In this document: positions 47,904 to 58,789 of the stretch, piece by piece | Layout: each line of letters opens with the position of its first letter | How positions within the stretch are numbered: position 1 is the stretch's first letter | Origin: Branchinecta lynchi | Lineage: Eukaryota > Arthropoda > Branchiopoda > Anostraca > Branchinectidae | DNA: 64,000 nucleotides | Assembly (NCBI GenBank): GCA_023053575.1 | Contig: JAKZAP010000001.1 | Span: 22,462,533 to 22,526,532 of the forward strand | Direction of reading: 5' to 3' | Made by a program: the position numbers and the translations under genes | Notes under the pieces: model-generated | The model's input: the letters and a program-made list of their open reading frames with translations, nothing else | What the model was told of the DNA's origin: nothing | Databases searched by the model: none

Positions 47904-48808
47904 TTTGGGACAAAACATAAGTGGAGGGATACCCATGACATCGCAAGAGTTGTCCGTCCGTCCGTCCTTCCGTGAGCACGATAACTCTCGAAGGGAACGA
48001 GATATTTTGATCAAACTTGGTGTGAGGGTTCTTTGGGTCAAGGGTAAGGTCTAGTTCGTAGATGGGCTCTGTAGCCCTATATTTAGGTGTGGGGGAGGGG
48101 GGTCAAATTAAGGGGCATATAAACTATTTGTAAACAGCTAATGTCGATTATGGGTAAAAAGAATCGTGCTGAACACGATGATAAAAAGCAAAAGTTTTAT
48201 TTGAAGTTGATTAGATGTGAAATTTAGGGATAGGAACACATGCTGAACACTTATGCAAAAATCATTTGTTACCCGGACAACTAGTTCGCGCGGAATCCGG
48301 ACGAAACTGAGAAATCTGTCAAAAGCAAAAGCTTTATTTTAAGTTGTTAGATGACAGATTAAGACGTAAGAAGACACACTGAATCCGAATATGACAATCA
48401 TTTTTTACCCGGACATGTAGTTCGTCCGGAATCCGGCTGAAATCGCGTAATAAGTGAAAGTTTTATTTGAAGTTTAATAGATGTTCTTTATAGGGATAAG
48501 GAGATAGGCTGGATTAGCTTCTGAAATTTCCTTTTTTTGCTGGGCAAGTAGTTCGCTCGGAATTCGGCCGAAGCCGGAAATTTGGAAGAACTGAATCAGG
48601 AATTATCGATCAGCATCGTTAAAATCGATATGGCTTGTAGAGATAGGTTTATATCTGAACTTCGTTGTCTCAAATGACTAGCTATTTGCTAAATTAATCT
48701 GTTTCCAAATTTCAGTAGTAAAAATGTTCAAGGATTCTGGTGAAGACAAAACCCAATTACCTGGACAAATATTAAATTTTTGGGATCCCATCGAAACCTT
48801 TGGTGTTT
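47904..48808 (-). repeat. Family A element (copy A7, reverse)
   Basis: It starts TTTTTGGGACAAAACATAAG with GTCCGTCCGTCCTTCCG and ends GATCCCATCGAAACCTTTGG. It lies 220 bp after the family B array. Confidence 0.7.
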
Positions 48809-49379
48809 TTCCTCTTGAGGATGTGTTTTAGGCTCTGGGTAACTATTTTCGAGTAGCTTATTGGTCAGGGGACAGGATGTAAAATTTTTCAGCATTTTGC
48901 CATTACAAGGTATGTTCCTGGAGAGTTAGTGTAGTTTGCTGCAATCAGAGCTGAGTTTCAGAGTAGTCAGTTATCTCAGAAAATCTTAGCAAAAACACTG
49001 CCTAGTGCGAGGTGTCCTTTAAGATTGGATTAAGACGAATATATTCAGGTTTTGACGTGGAGTTTAAACTTTCTGTATAACCTCATTATGCCTTGTGATA
49101 GAAACAGCTCGAAATCAAGTCGTCCTTCGCAGAACGTGCCAACAGCTTTTCCAACTAGTAACTACGCGTCAGTTTTCGGACAACAGTCATTGGTCTACTT
49201 CCCGACGTAATTGGACATGCAAAATAATAATTTCTTCTTGCGCCGTTGGCGCTGGCAGGTCCGTTCGAGCGAAACTTTACTTGGCAAACGCCTCTAAGAA
49301 TGGGTTCCGGCGATTTGTATATATTTTTAGACGGCGATGCGCCTGCGTGTTCGCACGTGGCTGGGACAGTGACGGATTG

Positions 49380-51050
49380 TATGAGCGGAAACTTGAGGGG
49401 GAGCGTGGCTGAGAGAGGTCGTGGGTGACATGTTTAGGGAGCGGAAACTTGCGGGGAGTGGTTAGCTTAAGGGGAGAAGGTCATTTTTAAGGTCAGCTGG
49501 CGAAAGGCTTAGGAACGGAAACCTGAGGGGTAGCATGGTAAAGGGACTTTCGGGCTGAAAGGTTAGGGGTCGAAACTTGAGCACCGTTAGGGTCAGCATG
49601 GTTAAGGGAGGTCGAGGTTGAAAGGTTTGGGAGTGGAAGGGGGAGCGTGGTTAAAGAAGTCGGGGCTGAAAGGCTTGGAGGTGGAAACTAAAAGGGAGCC
49701 TGGTTAAGGTTAGGGTAAAAGATTTGGGGTTGGAAATTTGAGGATGCGCAAGGCTCGGAGCAAGGTTAAGGGAGGTCGAGGTTGAAAGGTTGGGAGCGGA
49801 AACTTCGGGGGGGGGGTCAAGGGAGATCGTGGATGAAAAGCTCAGGGGCGGAAAATTGAGGGGCAGCATGGCTAAGGGAGAAGCAATGTTAATAGTTAGG
49901 GGAAGAACCAGTGTTTCCACTCAGAAATTTTCAAAATGATGAGTTGGAGTCCAAAAATAATGAGATACACTGAGATTTGTGCTAGAAAATCATGAGATTA
50001 TCTGGTGAAGATATACCAGAAATCATGAGATTTTCAAAAAGGCATGCGGATTTTAGCTACTTACCAGGAAAAAACTGTAAACAGTGATATTTTAACTTCC
50101 TCTAACCGGAGACATAATAAGAATTCCCCGGAGATAAGAGACCAAGGTATCGTTTGCTCCCCCTGCAAAAGAGCTTCAGCGGCTTCTGATGACTGGATAC
50201 AGGACAAAATGAAACTGAGCGCCGCAGGCAAATTTTTTGAAATCAGTTTTTTTCTGGTCTACAACTTTCTACTTCTCATATAAAGCAAACTTCTCGAGCC
50301 CCAAAATCACTAATCTGCCCTTGAAGCAACAAAAAACTACATCAGGAAAGGCGCCTTAGGCGAAATTTTTGTGAGCAGAGCTTTATTTTATCCCAAAGAA
50401 AAGTAAGTGCCAAGGTAATGGCCACCTATAATATCACATATTTACGAGATAAATGAAATGACACATATAAACAGTGCGAGCAGGTCAAGCAGCGATTCGT
50501 TGAAATCACTGTGGTCGAGACGAAATTAACCTGGGCACCGCAGGCGATTTTTTTTCTTCAAATTCGCTTTTTACGGCAAACCTCAACCTGCTTCAATACA
50601 GATTTTAGCTTTTCATGTGACTAGACGGTCTAACCCCAGGCACTATAGCCCTTCCACCACATGAACACTACTACTAAAGGCGCCGCACGGAATTTTTTTG
50701 GGCTACCATTTTGGGATTCCAGACGACCCCTGTCACCTAATGAAACACAAAAGCATCCAACCACGAATGAAAGCTATCAGACGATTTTATGAAAAATCTG
50801 GAATTAAATACAAGAATTAAGTTCAGAATCCATTTACATTAATTTTAGCATTGGAGTAAAAAAGAGGAGAAATCCTGAAAATCATGAGTTTATCATGAGA
50901 TCATGAGACTGGAAAAAAAAATAATGAGATTGGAAAAAAATCTCATGTGAAATCATGATAAGTGGAAACACTGGGAAGAACCTTGAGTGGTGGGGGCTAA
51001 GACCGGGATGAAAGGCTTAGGGGCGGAAGCTTGAGGGGGAACATCCCGAT
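49380..51050. repeat. G-rich degenerate minisatellite, split by a hAT element
   Basis: A unit of about 50-60 bp (GGTTAAGGGAGGTCGAGGTT, GAAAGGTTAGGG, GCGGAAACTTGAGGGG) recurs from 49380 to 49908 with drift and resumes at 50974-51050. On the other strand it gives Pro/Leu/Ser-rich frames that are not genes. Confidence 0.7.
49909..50973. mobile_element. hAT-like element with perfect 8-bp TSD
   Basis: GGAAGAAC flanks it exactly (49901-49908 and 50974-50981). The ends CAGTGTTTCCACT and AGTGGAAACACTG are perfect 13-bp inverted repeats. The 1065-bp interior is full of AAATCATGAGATT words near the ends and several GGCGCC / CGCCGCAGGC blocks followed by T runs in the middle. No transposase is present. 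Confidence 0.92.
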
Positions 51051-51434
51051 AAACAAAAAAATTATCTCAGAATAGTAGTATGAAGGTGTACGAAAAAGCA
51101 GCGTAGAGTACTAACTGATGCTACTACATGCTTCTACTTCAAGGCTACCGTGTTACTGCATTCTACTGCTTGCTACAATTAGCAAGACTGGATGCTCCAT
51201 GAGCAAGACATGAGGCTACTGGATACTACTACTTAAGATTGGCCCAGTCTGAGGCACATTAAATGATAGTTCTCTTTACTATTGCATATTACTAGATGCA
51301 ACTTTTTCGTACAACTACACTGATTGGTTGGGCCCTCCCTTGCGTCAGAATAAAATGATGCTCACTTTCAAAAATTAAAAAGTCTTTTTGTTATAAGTTT
51401 CATCTATGTTTTCTAATTCGGTCATATGTTTTAG

Positions 51435-51887
51435 GTTTTGGTGAAGACAGTTCGAGAAATCGGGCCCATAGAGGGAACGGACTTGAAATCCATCGAGAAA
51501 CACGTCCGGCAATCATTCCAAGGCGCCGAAGAGTATAATGACCTCTCAAAAGCACTCAAACTCGCGGCGCACAAAGCCGTTGCCAGGGGCCTTCTCACAC
51601 ACGACTCCGGGGTATACAGGCTAGCGCCAAAGACTAAGTCTCCCGAACGACGGAGTCCTATGGTAAAGGTCGAGCCAGGGACAGACCCGAAACGGAAAGT
51701 GAAAACCCCAAGAACCCCAAAGCCTCCTCCGTCTGAAGGCGAAGAAATTCCGGCGACTCCTACGCCAAAACGACCGGGACCGAAGAAGCAGCCAAAGAAG
51801 ATTGTCGAAAAGAAGGAAGGGGTGGATGATGATAGCGAGGAAGAGCTGGAAGAAAAGCCGAAAACTCCCGTCTCACCGTCCAAGTTG
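51435..51887 (+). CDS. kat6: KAT6-like exon 2 (winged helix 2 and linker)
   Basis: After acceptor TTTTAG, 151 codons run to donor TTG|GTAAGT, phase 0 at both ends, and the frame joins exon 1 directly. Residues 1-68 (VLVKTVREIG ... LKSIEKHVRQSFQG ... GLLTHDSGVYRLAPKTK) match the H15-like second winged helix of KAT6A/B, which contacts nucleosomal DNA. The rest is a low-complexity Pro/Lys-rich then acidic linker (TPKPPPSEGEE, DDDSEEELEEKP) leading toward the PHD fingers expected in later exons. No PHD or MYST exon was found between here and 56.8 kb. Confidence 0.85.
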
Positions 51888-52261
51888 GTAAGTTATCTCA
51901 CTTAGGATTTACACTGTTTCTGCTTGAAACCTACTCCTTTCTGTAGATCAGGAAACTGCCAGAAACAAAACAAAATTTTTTTTACTTACATTCACTTCTT
52001 TGAGGTTACATCGCAGGGTACTAATCCTTTTGCTCACCACCTGGATGCGGTCCAGCGACAGGATTCTGAATTTCCATCCATATGCATAATCAGTAAGTAT
52101 TGAAGAATTATGCAATATCTGTGATTACTAAATATCAGCATGTAAAAAGCTCATCGTTTCATATATTTTCAGTGTCTCCTTTCGTCTTTACTTCTGTTCG
52201 TAGTCGAAATTGTTTGCTATGTACGATGGAAATGTGTATGTCCAAAATTTTAGCTAGTATT

Positions 52262-52990
52262 AAAGTTTAACGGAAAATTCAACTTATTTTTGTGTCATTT
52301 GATTGAATACACTGAATTATATGAAATTTGCAAAGGGATTTTTTTTATTTTCCACTATCTAAGAGCGTGTTCCACCCTTCCACAAATAGTAACTATTAGT
52401 TACTATTTCCGTTCCATCCTCACGAAAATTTACTACGCTGACCGTTCCAACCTTGTCGGAATAGTAACTAATAGTTACTATTTGCTTACCATGCTCGGGA
52501 GCGTAGTAACTACGCATCTCTGTAACGTGATTGGTCGGATTTGCCCCTGGCGTGAGATCCTGCTGGAAAATAGAAAAATCGTTCCAGCCTTGACGTCAAA
52601 AAGCCAGAATTTGTGACGTCATGCGTAGTAACTACGGTAAGTAGGATGGAACACGCTCTAAGTGTTGATGATGTTGAGAATATCTGCGGCCGTTCCCACA
52701 ACAAAAATTCTACCATGACGCGGGAAATTTTAATCTCTACATAAACGCGACTTTTCAGTGGGCAGTGGTGAGATTGGTGAAGATTGCTTAGTGGCTGAAC
52801 AAGACAAATCCTAATTCTTTCTCGTAAGGCATACAACAAAAATACAAGCGCATAGAGGTACGACAAATCATACGGAAATTCCACTATTAGAAAATCGATT
52901 ATTCGTGAACAGTGGAACAACGAAGTAACGCATTTTCAGCGGGTCTTCCAGCCAATTTTAGTGAATAAGTGGTGGGTAACTAGATTGTCC
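52262..52990 (+). repeat. Family F repeat split by a family D MITE
   Basis: Left part 52262-52362 and right part 52659-52990 together match the uninterrupted copy at 23195-23605 (TCTGCAAAGGGAATTTTTTA, GACGCGGGAAATTT, TTGCTTAGTG..). The join falls at CTAAG. Confidence 0.7.
52363..52656 (+). mobile_element. Harbinger-like MITE (family D, copy 4, intact)
   Basis: The perfect 12-bp ends are GAGCGTGTTCCA and TGGAACACGCTC. TAA on both sides fits the TWA target of PIF/Harbinger, although the direct repeat could be read as TCTAAG. The interior has AGTAACTATTAGTTACTATT palindromes and GTAGTTACTACGC words. This is the best-preserved copy in the window. Confidence 0.75.
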
Positions 52991-52999
52991 TATCCCAAC

Positions 53000-53920
53000 C
53001 GTTTTCGGTTAAACAATGGTGAGCAACAGGTTGGTTACACTGTCCAGCAGAAACTGAAGGTTGGTCTAGGACTAGTATATCCAGGTTTGAATACGGGCTT
53101 TAAAACGCAAAACTTTAGAAGCCGATGATATCACACATCAGTTCAAAGCTTTCCAACATAGGCAGCACTGCCGGATACGAATTCCATTTTGTTTTCCGGT
53201 AGTATCCAAGATCCCCCCCCCCCAGGATTATAAGTTCCTGTTTAATCCCAATCCGAAGATCACGAGGAGTGGGATGAAGATACATTTTTGTGTCCACGAC
53301 TGCAAGCTACTAGAATATGTAGGAGGGGGCTGAGAAGATAAGAAAAGCTTTCTGCCCTTTGCGATTTTCTTTTTGTTAATTGTTTGCAACAGAACCCAAC
53401 AAATTGTCGCGGTCTGTTGTAAAAGCACTCGCTTATTTGTCATGGCCTGGCAATGGTGAAGACGTGGGTTCAGCCTCTTCGATTTTATTACGGTTATTTA
53501 GGCCTTTGGATTTCTTTTTTACTGCTGGGTGTTGACATTGATTCGCCACGGGTGCCCTGTTTACCAATTTGCCTGGTTTTGGGGACGGCTGTGCAAAAGT
53601 GTGTGAATGGGTTGAAGTACCATAATTGAAGACTGTCGCGTTCCTCAGTGATTCTTACTTTTGGTAAGGGTGGAGGGGTCGCGTTACAGGCGTTATTTGT
53701 ATTTTGACAGTTGTGTGCCATGATTGAATGTTAGATAGAAGGCTAGCTCCAAATTAGAAGACGCTAAAGATGGCTTCGAATTTCGCCGACACTGTAAAAA
53801 GTCTCTCCTGTATTGTGCATCACCGAATTCGGAGATTTTTATTCTTTATACCAACTCTGCTGTCTATCGGTAAAGCTCTCCTTCCATGAAAGTGTCACAG
53901 AGAACAACCAAACTTGGTAT
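53000..53920. other. KAT6-like intron 2, no supported gene
   Basis: Intronic or intergenic sequence with a C11 run near 53214. No exon with convincing borders was found. Confidence 0.45.
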
Positions 53921-53924
53921 ACAT

Positions 53925-54006
53925 TTACCCCATCCTACTTTATTTACTCCGCCTTTTCAAAATGGCGGGTCATAAATAAATTACTTACTTACTTACTTAC
54001 TTACGT
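53925..54006 (+). repeat. LINE/SINE 3' tail with (CTTA)n microsatellite
   Basis: TTTATTTACTCCGCCTTTTC and AAAATGGCGGGTCATAAATA lead into five ACTT repeats at about 53986-54005. The same sequence lies inverted at 43475-43530, so both are 3' ends of one retroelement family. Confidence 0.55.
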
Positions 54007-54281
54007 AGCTAACCGTAGCCGCTTCACTTCAGAGGCGCCATTTAAGGGGGTGGGGGGGGATGGCTCCCGATTTCCGAAGGACATAAAATCTGCAATTTTG
54101 GGTACTATTTTGTTGCTTTTGAATAGGTTTTAAAAGGCAAAGTGGACGGGACTTTAAGGCATATTCGAGAACTACTTTAAATCTACCCCCAAAAGAAAAG
54201 CCTAATTAAATTTGCATGCTGAGTAAATCGACAGGTAATGGGATGCGCACTAGCTGATATGGTGTACATTAGGCCTAATAG

Positions 54282-54371
54282 GCGGAGGCACAGAAGCTGT
54301 TGGAATACGCGGAGGTTGTCAGGAGGCTAGGCGTCCCCTTGGACGGTCAGTTTCTGGATAATGTAAAGAAG
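54282..54371 (+). CDS. Candidate 30-codon exon of unknown gene
   Basis: A GC-richer block between acceptor CCTAATAG and donor AAG|GTAGGA reads 30 codons without a stop, in phase 0 (AEAQKLLEYAEVVRRLGVPL...). It is coding-like beside AT-rich neighbours and could be a small exon of the KAT6-like gene, but no family match is evident and the acceptor lacks a pyrimidine tract. Confidence 0.2.
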
Positions 54372-55189
54372 GTAGGAGTAGAACAGCACTATGCGATTTT
54401 GGCATGGGCTTAAAGGACCCGTCGTAGGCTACCTATAATAATATCACTGCAACCTAATTCCGTAATTGCATTCGTTAATTATTAATCCGGGTACCGAAAT
54501 TTCACATGTTACCATCTAAAACCACTAGCGACACCTCACTAAATCTTTGCACTTATTTGCCATGCGCATTATTTTCCCGACTAGTGTTCGCATATCGGGC
54601 CATTGATGCGCAAACCGGTTACCTGAATTGTGTCGATTTTTTGCTAGAAGTCAGTGGGTCTGGAAAAAGGCTTAAACAGCCAAAGCCATGGATAATCTCT
54701 TAAAAGGTGTATTTTTACAGTATTCAGATACTTAAGCAGTATATAATGCTAGGGGAGCTTTTTGGGATCCCAAAACGTCAGTGACGGGATACCTATGACT
54801 TCGTAAAGCTGTCTGTTAATAAGATAACTCTCAAAGGGATTGAGATATTTTGTTGAAACTTGGTGTGAGTATCGATTGGGTCAAAGTGAAGGTCAGCTTC
54901 GTAGATGGGCCCGATTGCTGTATATTTAGGGGTGGGGGAGGGGTTTCAAATTAAGGGACGAACAAAAATAGTTTTAAAAAGCCAATGAGATAGTCGATGT
55001 AGGGGTAAGGAGACATGCTGAATCCATATCTCAAACCTATTTTCTCTCGTAATTAGTTAGTCCGGAATCCGGCCTAAACCTGAAAATTGTTAAAATAAAA
55101 GTTTTATTTGAAGTTGAAGACAGACATGCTGGAATAAATGTTTCAAAGTCAGCTTGGGCTCAAAGAATATTTATAGACATGCTGAATTC

Positions 55190-55945
55190 GTATAGATGGA
55201 TAGATATATAGATAGATTTAGTAATTGCTAAGCAGCCCGAGGGCCATGGCAACAAAAAATCTCAAAACGGTATCACATACTAGAAGAAAACACATAAAAC
55301 AAAATAACAACACAAAAGAGAGAAAAAGCTACTCCTTAGTCTTTCTCTTCTCTAATAACCATTTTCAATATTTCTTTGTTATTTCCCTAATCCCAAAATC
55401 TACTTCTATGCTCCATCGCTGTCCTCAGGAATCGCCGAATCTCTTAATCGTGGTAAAACATTCATTCCTAACAACTAGCCAAAATGTTTGGGCGGGTGGG
55501 GGGGACGAGGTATTTACCGACTGGCTGGTAATTTTTACCGACTTTTTCTGCAGAAAAAACGACTGTTTTCAACGATAAAAATCACTTTTTGAAAAAAAAT
55601 CGACTGATTTTCCGAAAAATCCACTGATTTTCAGAAATCGACTATTTTGACGAAAAATCGACCAGTTTTCAGAAAAACCGACTGTTTTCATGAACAAAAA
55701 TCAAATGTTTTGACGAAAAATCGCGACGCTTCGCGCTGACTCGGTATTTTTTACCGATTGGTCGACGGCTTTGGGGGGGGGCGTCCCCCCCCCTAGTCGT
55801 GACGCCTATGCCTAACAACTCTAATTAACCATTCTTCATCTAACTCACTCACTCACACCGTACTGTTCTTTCTTCCATTCACTCGGCTCCATGCGCTCGC
55901 AAACCATGTGAAACAAACTCTCATTCTCGCATCCGCACATCGGAG
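55190..55945 (-). mobile_element. LINE 3' end in family A, itself split by a MITE
   Basis: On the minus strand a short frame with PMCGCENESLFHMVCE (about 55900-55945) matches the zinc-knuckle tail seen at 4029-4405. The 3' UTR contains TTGCCATGGCCCTCGGGCT and a (TATC)n tail near 55196-55222. It is 5'-truncated and inactive. Confidence 0.65.
55477..55810. mobile_element. Family C hAT-like MITE inside the LINE
   Basis: The body AGCCAAAATGTTTGGG ... CTAGTCGTGACGCC matches the copy at 1973-2259. The direct repeat CCTAACAACT occurs at 55467-55476 and 55811-55820; its inner bases may belong to the element, so the duplication is 7-10 bp. Confidence 0.7.
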
Positions 55946-57039
55946 AATCATTCTCTACTTGGACAAATAGTTCGCCCGGAATCCGGCCAAAACCGGAAAA
56001 TCTGTTAAAACTATAAGTTGTATGTGAAGTTGATAAAATGTTCCGTTGGGAGTAAAAAGGAGTTGCTAAGTCCGTTATGATAATCATTTTCTACCCGAAC
56101 ATATGGATCTTCCGGAATCCGGCTGAAACCGTGAGGATTGTTATAAGTGAAAGTTTGTATCTGAACTTTTTTATGTGGTAAGGAGGCATGCTGAATCCGT
56201 ACATGAAAATTATTTTCTCGCCAGACAATAGTTCGCCCGGAATCCGGCCAAAGCCTGAAAATTCGTTAAAAGTTAAAGTCTCTCTGAATTTGATTAGAGG
56301 TTCGATATAGAGGCGAAGAGATCTGCTGAATTCGTTATGAACTTTCGTTTTTTGCCTGACAAGTAGTTCACCCGGAATCCGGCCGAAAACAGGGATATGG
56401 CTGAAGTAAGGCAGAAAGTTTCGGCCAGTTTCGTCAAAGTAGATATGACGTATAGGGGTAAACACACATCCATCCATTTATGAACTTGGTTTTCTCAGAT
56501 TTTTAGTCATTGACCTTAATCCGTTTCTAAATTTAATATTGAAAATGTTCATGGAGTCTGGCGAAGACGGGATATCTACTATTATACCTACTATATCTAC
56601 CTGATATCTACTATTGTCTGGATCAAATATTAAATCATTGGGATCCCACCGAAACCTGTGGTCTTGTTAAGAGGGTTGTGCATCTGCATGATTGACAGGA
56701 GGGGCGTGTAATTCACGGTTTCAAAGACCACTTCAGCCAACATGTTTGGAGTAGCCGGGCTATCTATCTAGATAGCACCTCCACAGGACGTTCTTAGTAG
56801 TTATATAAAGGGGGTTCTAGCTCACCATCCCCCCAATTTCAAAACCCCATTTTAACATCAATTTCTTAAATTTTAACATCCTTTTTACCAAATTATCCCC
56901 TTTTTTAAGAACATTTTTATTTTCTTACTTCCAAAATAAAGGATACAAGAAATGAGAATATTACCCTTTACTACATATAAAATACTACAATATACTACTA
57001 CTTCTTTTTTTTTACATTTTTCATTTTTTTATTCAAATA

Positions 57040-57348
57040 TTACTGAGTAAACAGTTCTAAATCCACATATGTTTCTTTGTTCTTGTTTTCGCGTACAATC
57101 GGTTGCAAAACTAGATTTTTCTTTAAAAGTAATTCGTTAGCAATGGCATTATATTTCTGTGTTATAAACAAATCACAGGGTTTGTCATTATGATTAATAA
57201 CTACAACCAACTTATCACCATATTTTGTCTTAGCAATTCTCATTTTAACAATAGTATATTTCAATCCAAGAACTAGTTCTTCTTTCCTGATTGTCTCATT
57301 GTATTTATTCATTCTGATTGTATTCAAGACTTCCTTTGCGGACTCCAT
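57040..57348 (-). CDS. Small conserved Polinton protein, possible OB-fold
   Basis: A 102-codon gene that starts ATG after CTAATAA. The sequence alternates beta-strand-like stretches (YTIVKMRIAKTKYGDKLVVV, CDLFITQKYNAI), a pattern I associate with small OB-fold-like proteins encoded near the end of many Polintons and possibly binding single-stranded nucleic acid. No catalytic motif is visible. It is the last gene before the element terminus. The role is inference; existence as a gene is well supported by the shared start context. Confidence 0.6.
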   Translation of the reverse strand: MESAKEVLNTIRMNKYNETIRKEELVLGLKYTIVKMRIAKTKYGDKLVVVINHNDKPCDLFITQKYNAIANELLLKKNLVLQPIVRENKNKETYVDLELFTQ

Positions 57349-57385
57349 TTATTAGGGGATGATTTTATTAAATAAAAATCCAGAC

Positions 57386-58759
57386 TCACAAACTCACATA
57401 CATATTTTTGTTAATAATACCTAATGTAGCTTTTCTTTCATAATATATAACACAGTAAACATTATATGGTACGGGTTGATTATCTTTCAACGTTAAACTT
57501 ATTTCAATATCAGCAGTTGTTCCATTATAAATATTTGACTCGTGTTTGGAAACATCGAAACAGAATAGTGGATATACTTCTTTAAATTCTTCTATACTAA
57601 CAACACTACCAGTATCAAATGCTAATTGTTTATAACCCAAATGTATGAACCTATTGTAAAGATTTGAGTATTTACATTTATCATCGCTAAAATCACATTT
57701 AAGTGGTTCTTCAGGATATTTATCCCCATTAATTCTAAGTTCTATGTCTGTTAAATTCATATGATCAAACACCATATTATTCATTAATTGATTGTTATGC
57801 TTTTCATTTTTCTGTAGCATCACAACTACTTTTGTTGGATTGTTTCTCTCAGATATAACTTTCCAAGTGTGTTCCTTATTTTGACTAACATCGCTTTTAT
57901 AAGTATTACATGCTTCCCACATCAGATTATGCTTTTTATCCTTAGCAAGACCCTTTTCTAATTCACTCATCATTTCGATACTAGGAGCTACAATAGGGAT
58001 CTTCCAGGATAAATACTCGATTACTACTTTGAAATTAGTATTTCCATTTCTTATAATCATGTTGTTATCATCATTTCTTCTTAGAAATAATTTATGCGAT
58101 GCACCTCTGAAGAATCGTTTGTTTCCTTTCAGAAATCCAAACAATTCTGATAATGGTAAATACATATTTACTAATTTACTGCTCTTTGTTCTGTTATATC
58201 TTTTTTCAAATCCTTTATTATAATTATTATTATTTCTCAAACTGACTGTTCCACCCCCTGCTGCAGCCCCTGCAGCCCCTGCTACTACTGGAGTTGCAGT
58301 AAACGAAGCAATAACAGGATTAATTTCTTTTCCTTGATTATAATCCTTATACCAGAAATGATTTCTTGCTGCACTTCTAGAATAATCATCAGAGTATTCA
58401 ATCAACTTTGTAACGGTAGTTGTAATACCAACATGATTAATTTTTTCAACCGATTCATCGTTTATTACATATTCAGCGGTACTGAATAAATTAAATCCAT
58501 TGTTCGTCAAAGTAGCAATATCGGTTGCAGCTATATTATCTCCATTTTCTTTCACTATTCTTACACTAACATCAAGATAACTTTCACTTGGATAAAACCA
58601 GGAATCTAATTTCTTCGTTACGAATTCAAACTCTGATTTATTAGATACATTCACATCTGTTTCTCGAATTTCTTTAAATTCGTATCTTACCACTGTATCA
58701 TCAACAAGCGGTTCATCAAAAATGTTCCATTGCGGACTGATAACTTTATTTACTGCCAT
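57386..58759 (-). CDS. Putative major capsid protein (double jelly-roll type)
   Basis: A 457-codon gene with start context ATATAAATG. The size, beta-rich composition and place in the element fit the hexon-like double jelly-roll capsid protein of Polinton/adintovirus relatives. The N-terminal part (FDEPLVDDTVVRYEF, WFYPSESYLDVSVRI, LTNNGFNLFSTAEYVIN) and the later LPLSELFGFLKGNKRF and LRINGDKYPEEPL segments are conserved in this family as I know it. A Gly/Ala-rich stretch at residues 157-171 is probably a surface loop or interdomain linker. No stop or frameshift is seen. The assignment rests on family resemblance, since I could not model the fold. Confidence 0.78.
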   Translation of the reverse strand: MAVNKVISPQWNIFDEPLVDDTVVRYEFKEIRETDVNVSNKSEFEFVTKKLDSWFYPSESYLDVSVRIVKENGDNIAATDIATLTNNGFNLFSTAEYVINDESVEKINHVGITTTVTKLIEYSDDYSRSAARNHFWYKDYNQGKEINPVIASFTATPVVAGAAGAAAGGGTVSLRNNNNYNKGFEKRYNRTKSSKLVNMYLPLSELFGFLKGNKRFFRGASHKLFLRRNDDNNMIIRNGNTNFKVVIEYLSWKIPIVAPSIEMMSELEKGLAKDKKHNLMWEACNTYKSDVSQNKEHTWKVISERNNPTKVVVMLQKNEKHNNQLMNNMVFDHMNLTDIELRINGDKYPEEPLKCDFSDDKCKYSNLYNRFIHLGYKQLAFDTGSVVSIEEFKEVYPLFCFDVSKHESNIYNGTTADIEISLTLKDNQPVPYNVYCVIYYERKATLGIINKNMYVSL

Positions 58760-58789
58760 TTATATAAGAAAGAAATTATTAAATAAAAC

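Larger units (their letters stand above)
42999..51434 (+). other. KAT6-like intron 1
   Basis: The 8.4-kb intron runs from GTAGGA to TTTTAG. It holds a LINE tail (about 43475-43530, minus), family A at 44180-45148 and 47904-48808, family B at 45489-47682, and a minisatellite with a hAT insert (49380-51050). I see nothing specific in 43540-44170, 48810-49380 or 51050-51434. Confidence 0.75.
54759..56675 (-). repeat. Family A element (copy A8, reverse) with nested insertions
   Basis: It begins TTTTTGGGATCCCAAAACG and ends ATCCCACCGAAACCTGTGGT. It is broken by a solo 42-bp block of the hammerhead-type repeat (55137-55176) and by a LINE fragment (about 55190-55945). Internal units resume at about 55960 (CTTGGACAAATAGTTCGCCC). 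Confidence 0.7.

Noticed and set aside
49651..49920. Pro/Leu/Ser-rich 89-codon minus-strand frame
   Set aside because: It is a translation of the G-rich minisatellite.
51431..51883. 150-codon minus-strand frame
   Set aside because: It is antisense to KAT6 exon 2; the plus strand has domain homology and splice borders.
58029..58223. Plus-strand frames within the Polinton genes (also 60419-60664, 62319-62540, 63276-63506)
   Set aside because: They are opposite-strand shadows of well-supported minus-strand genes.
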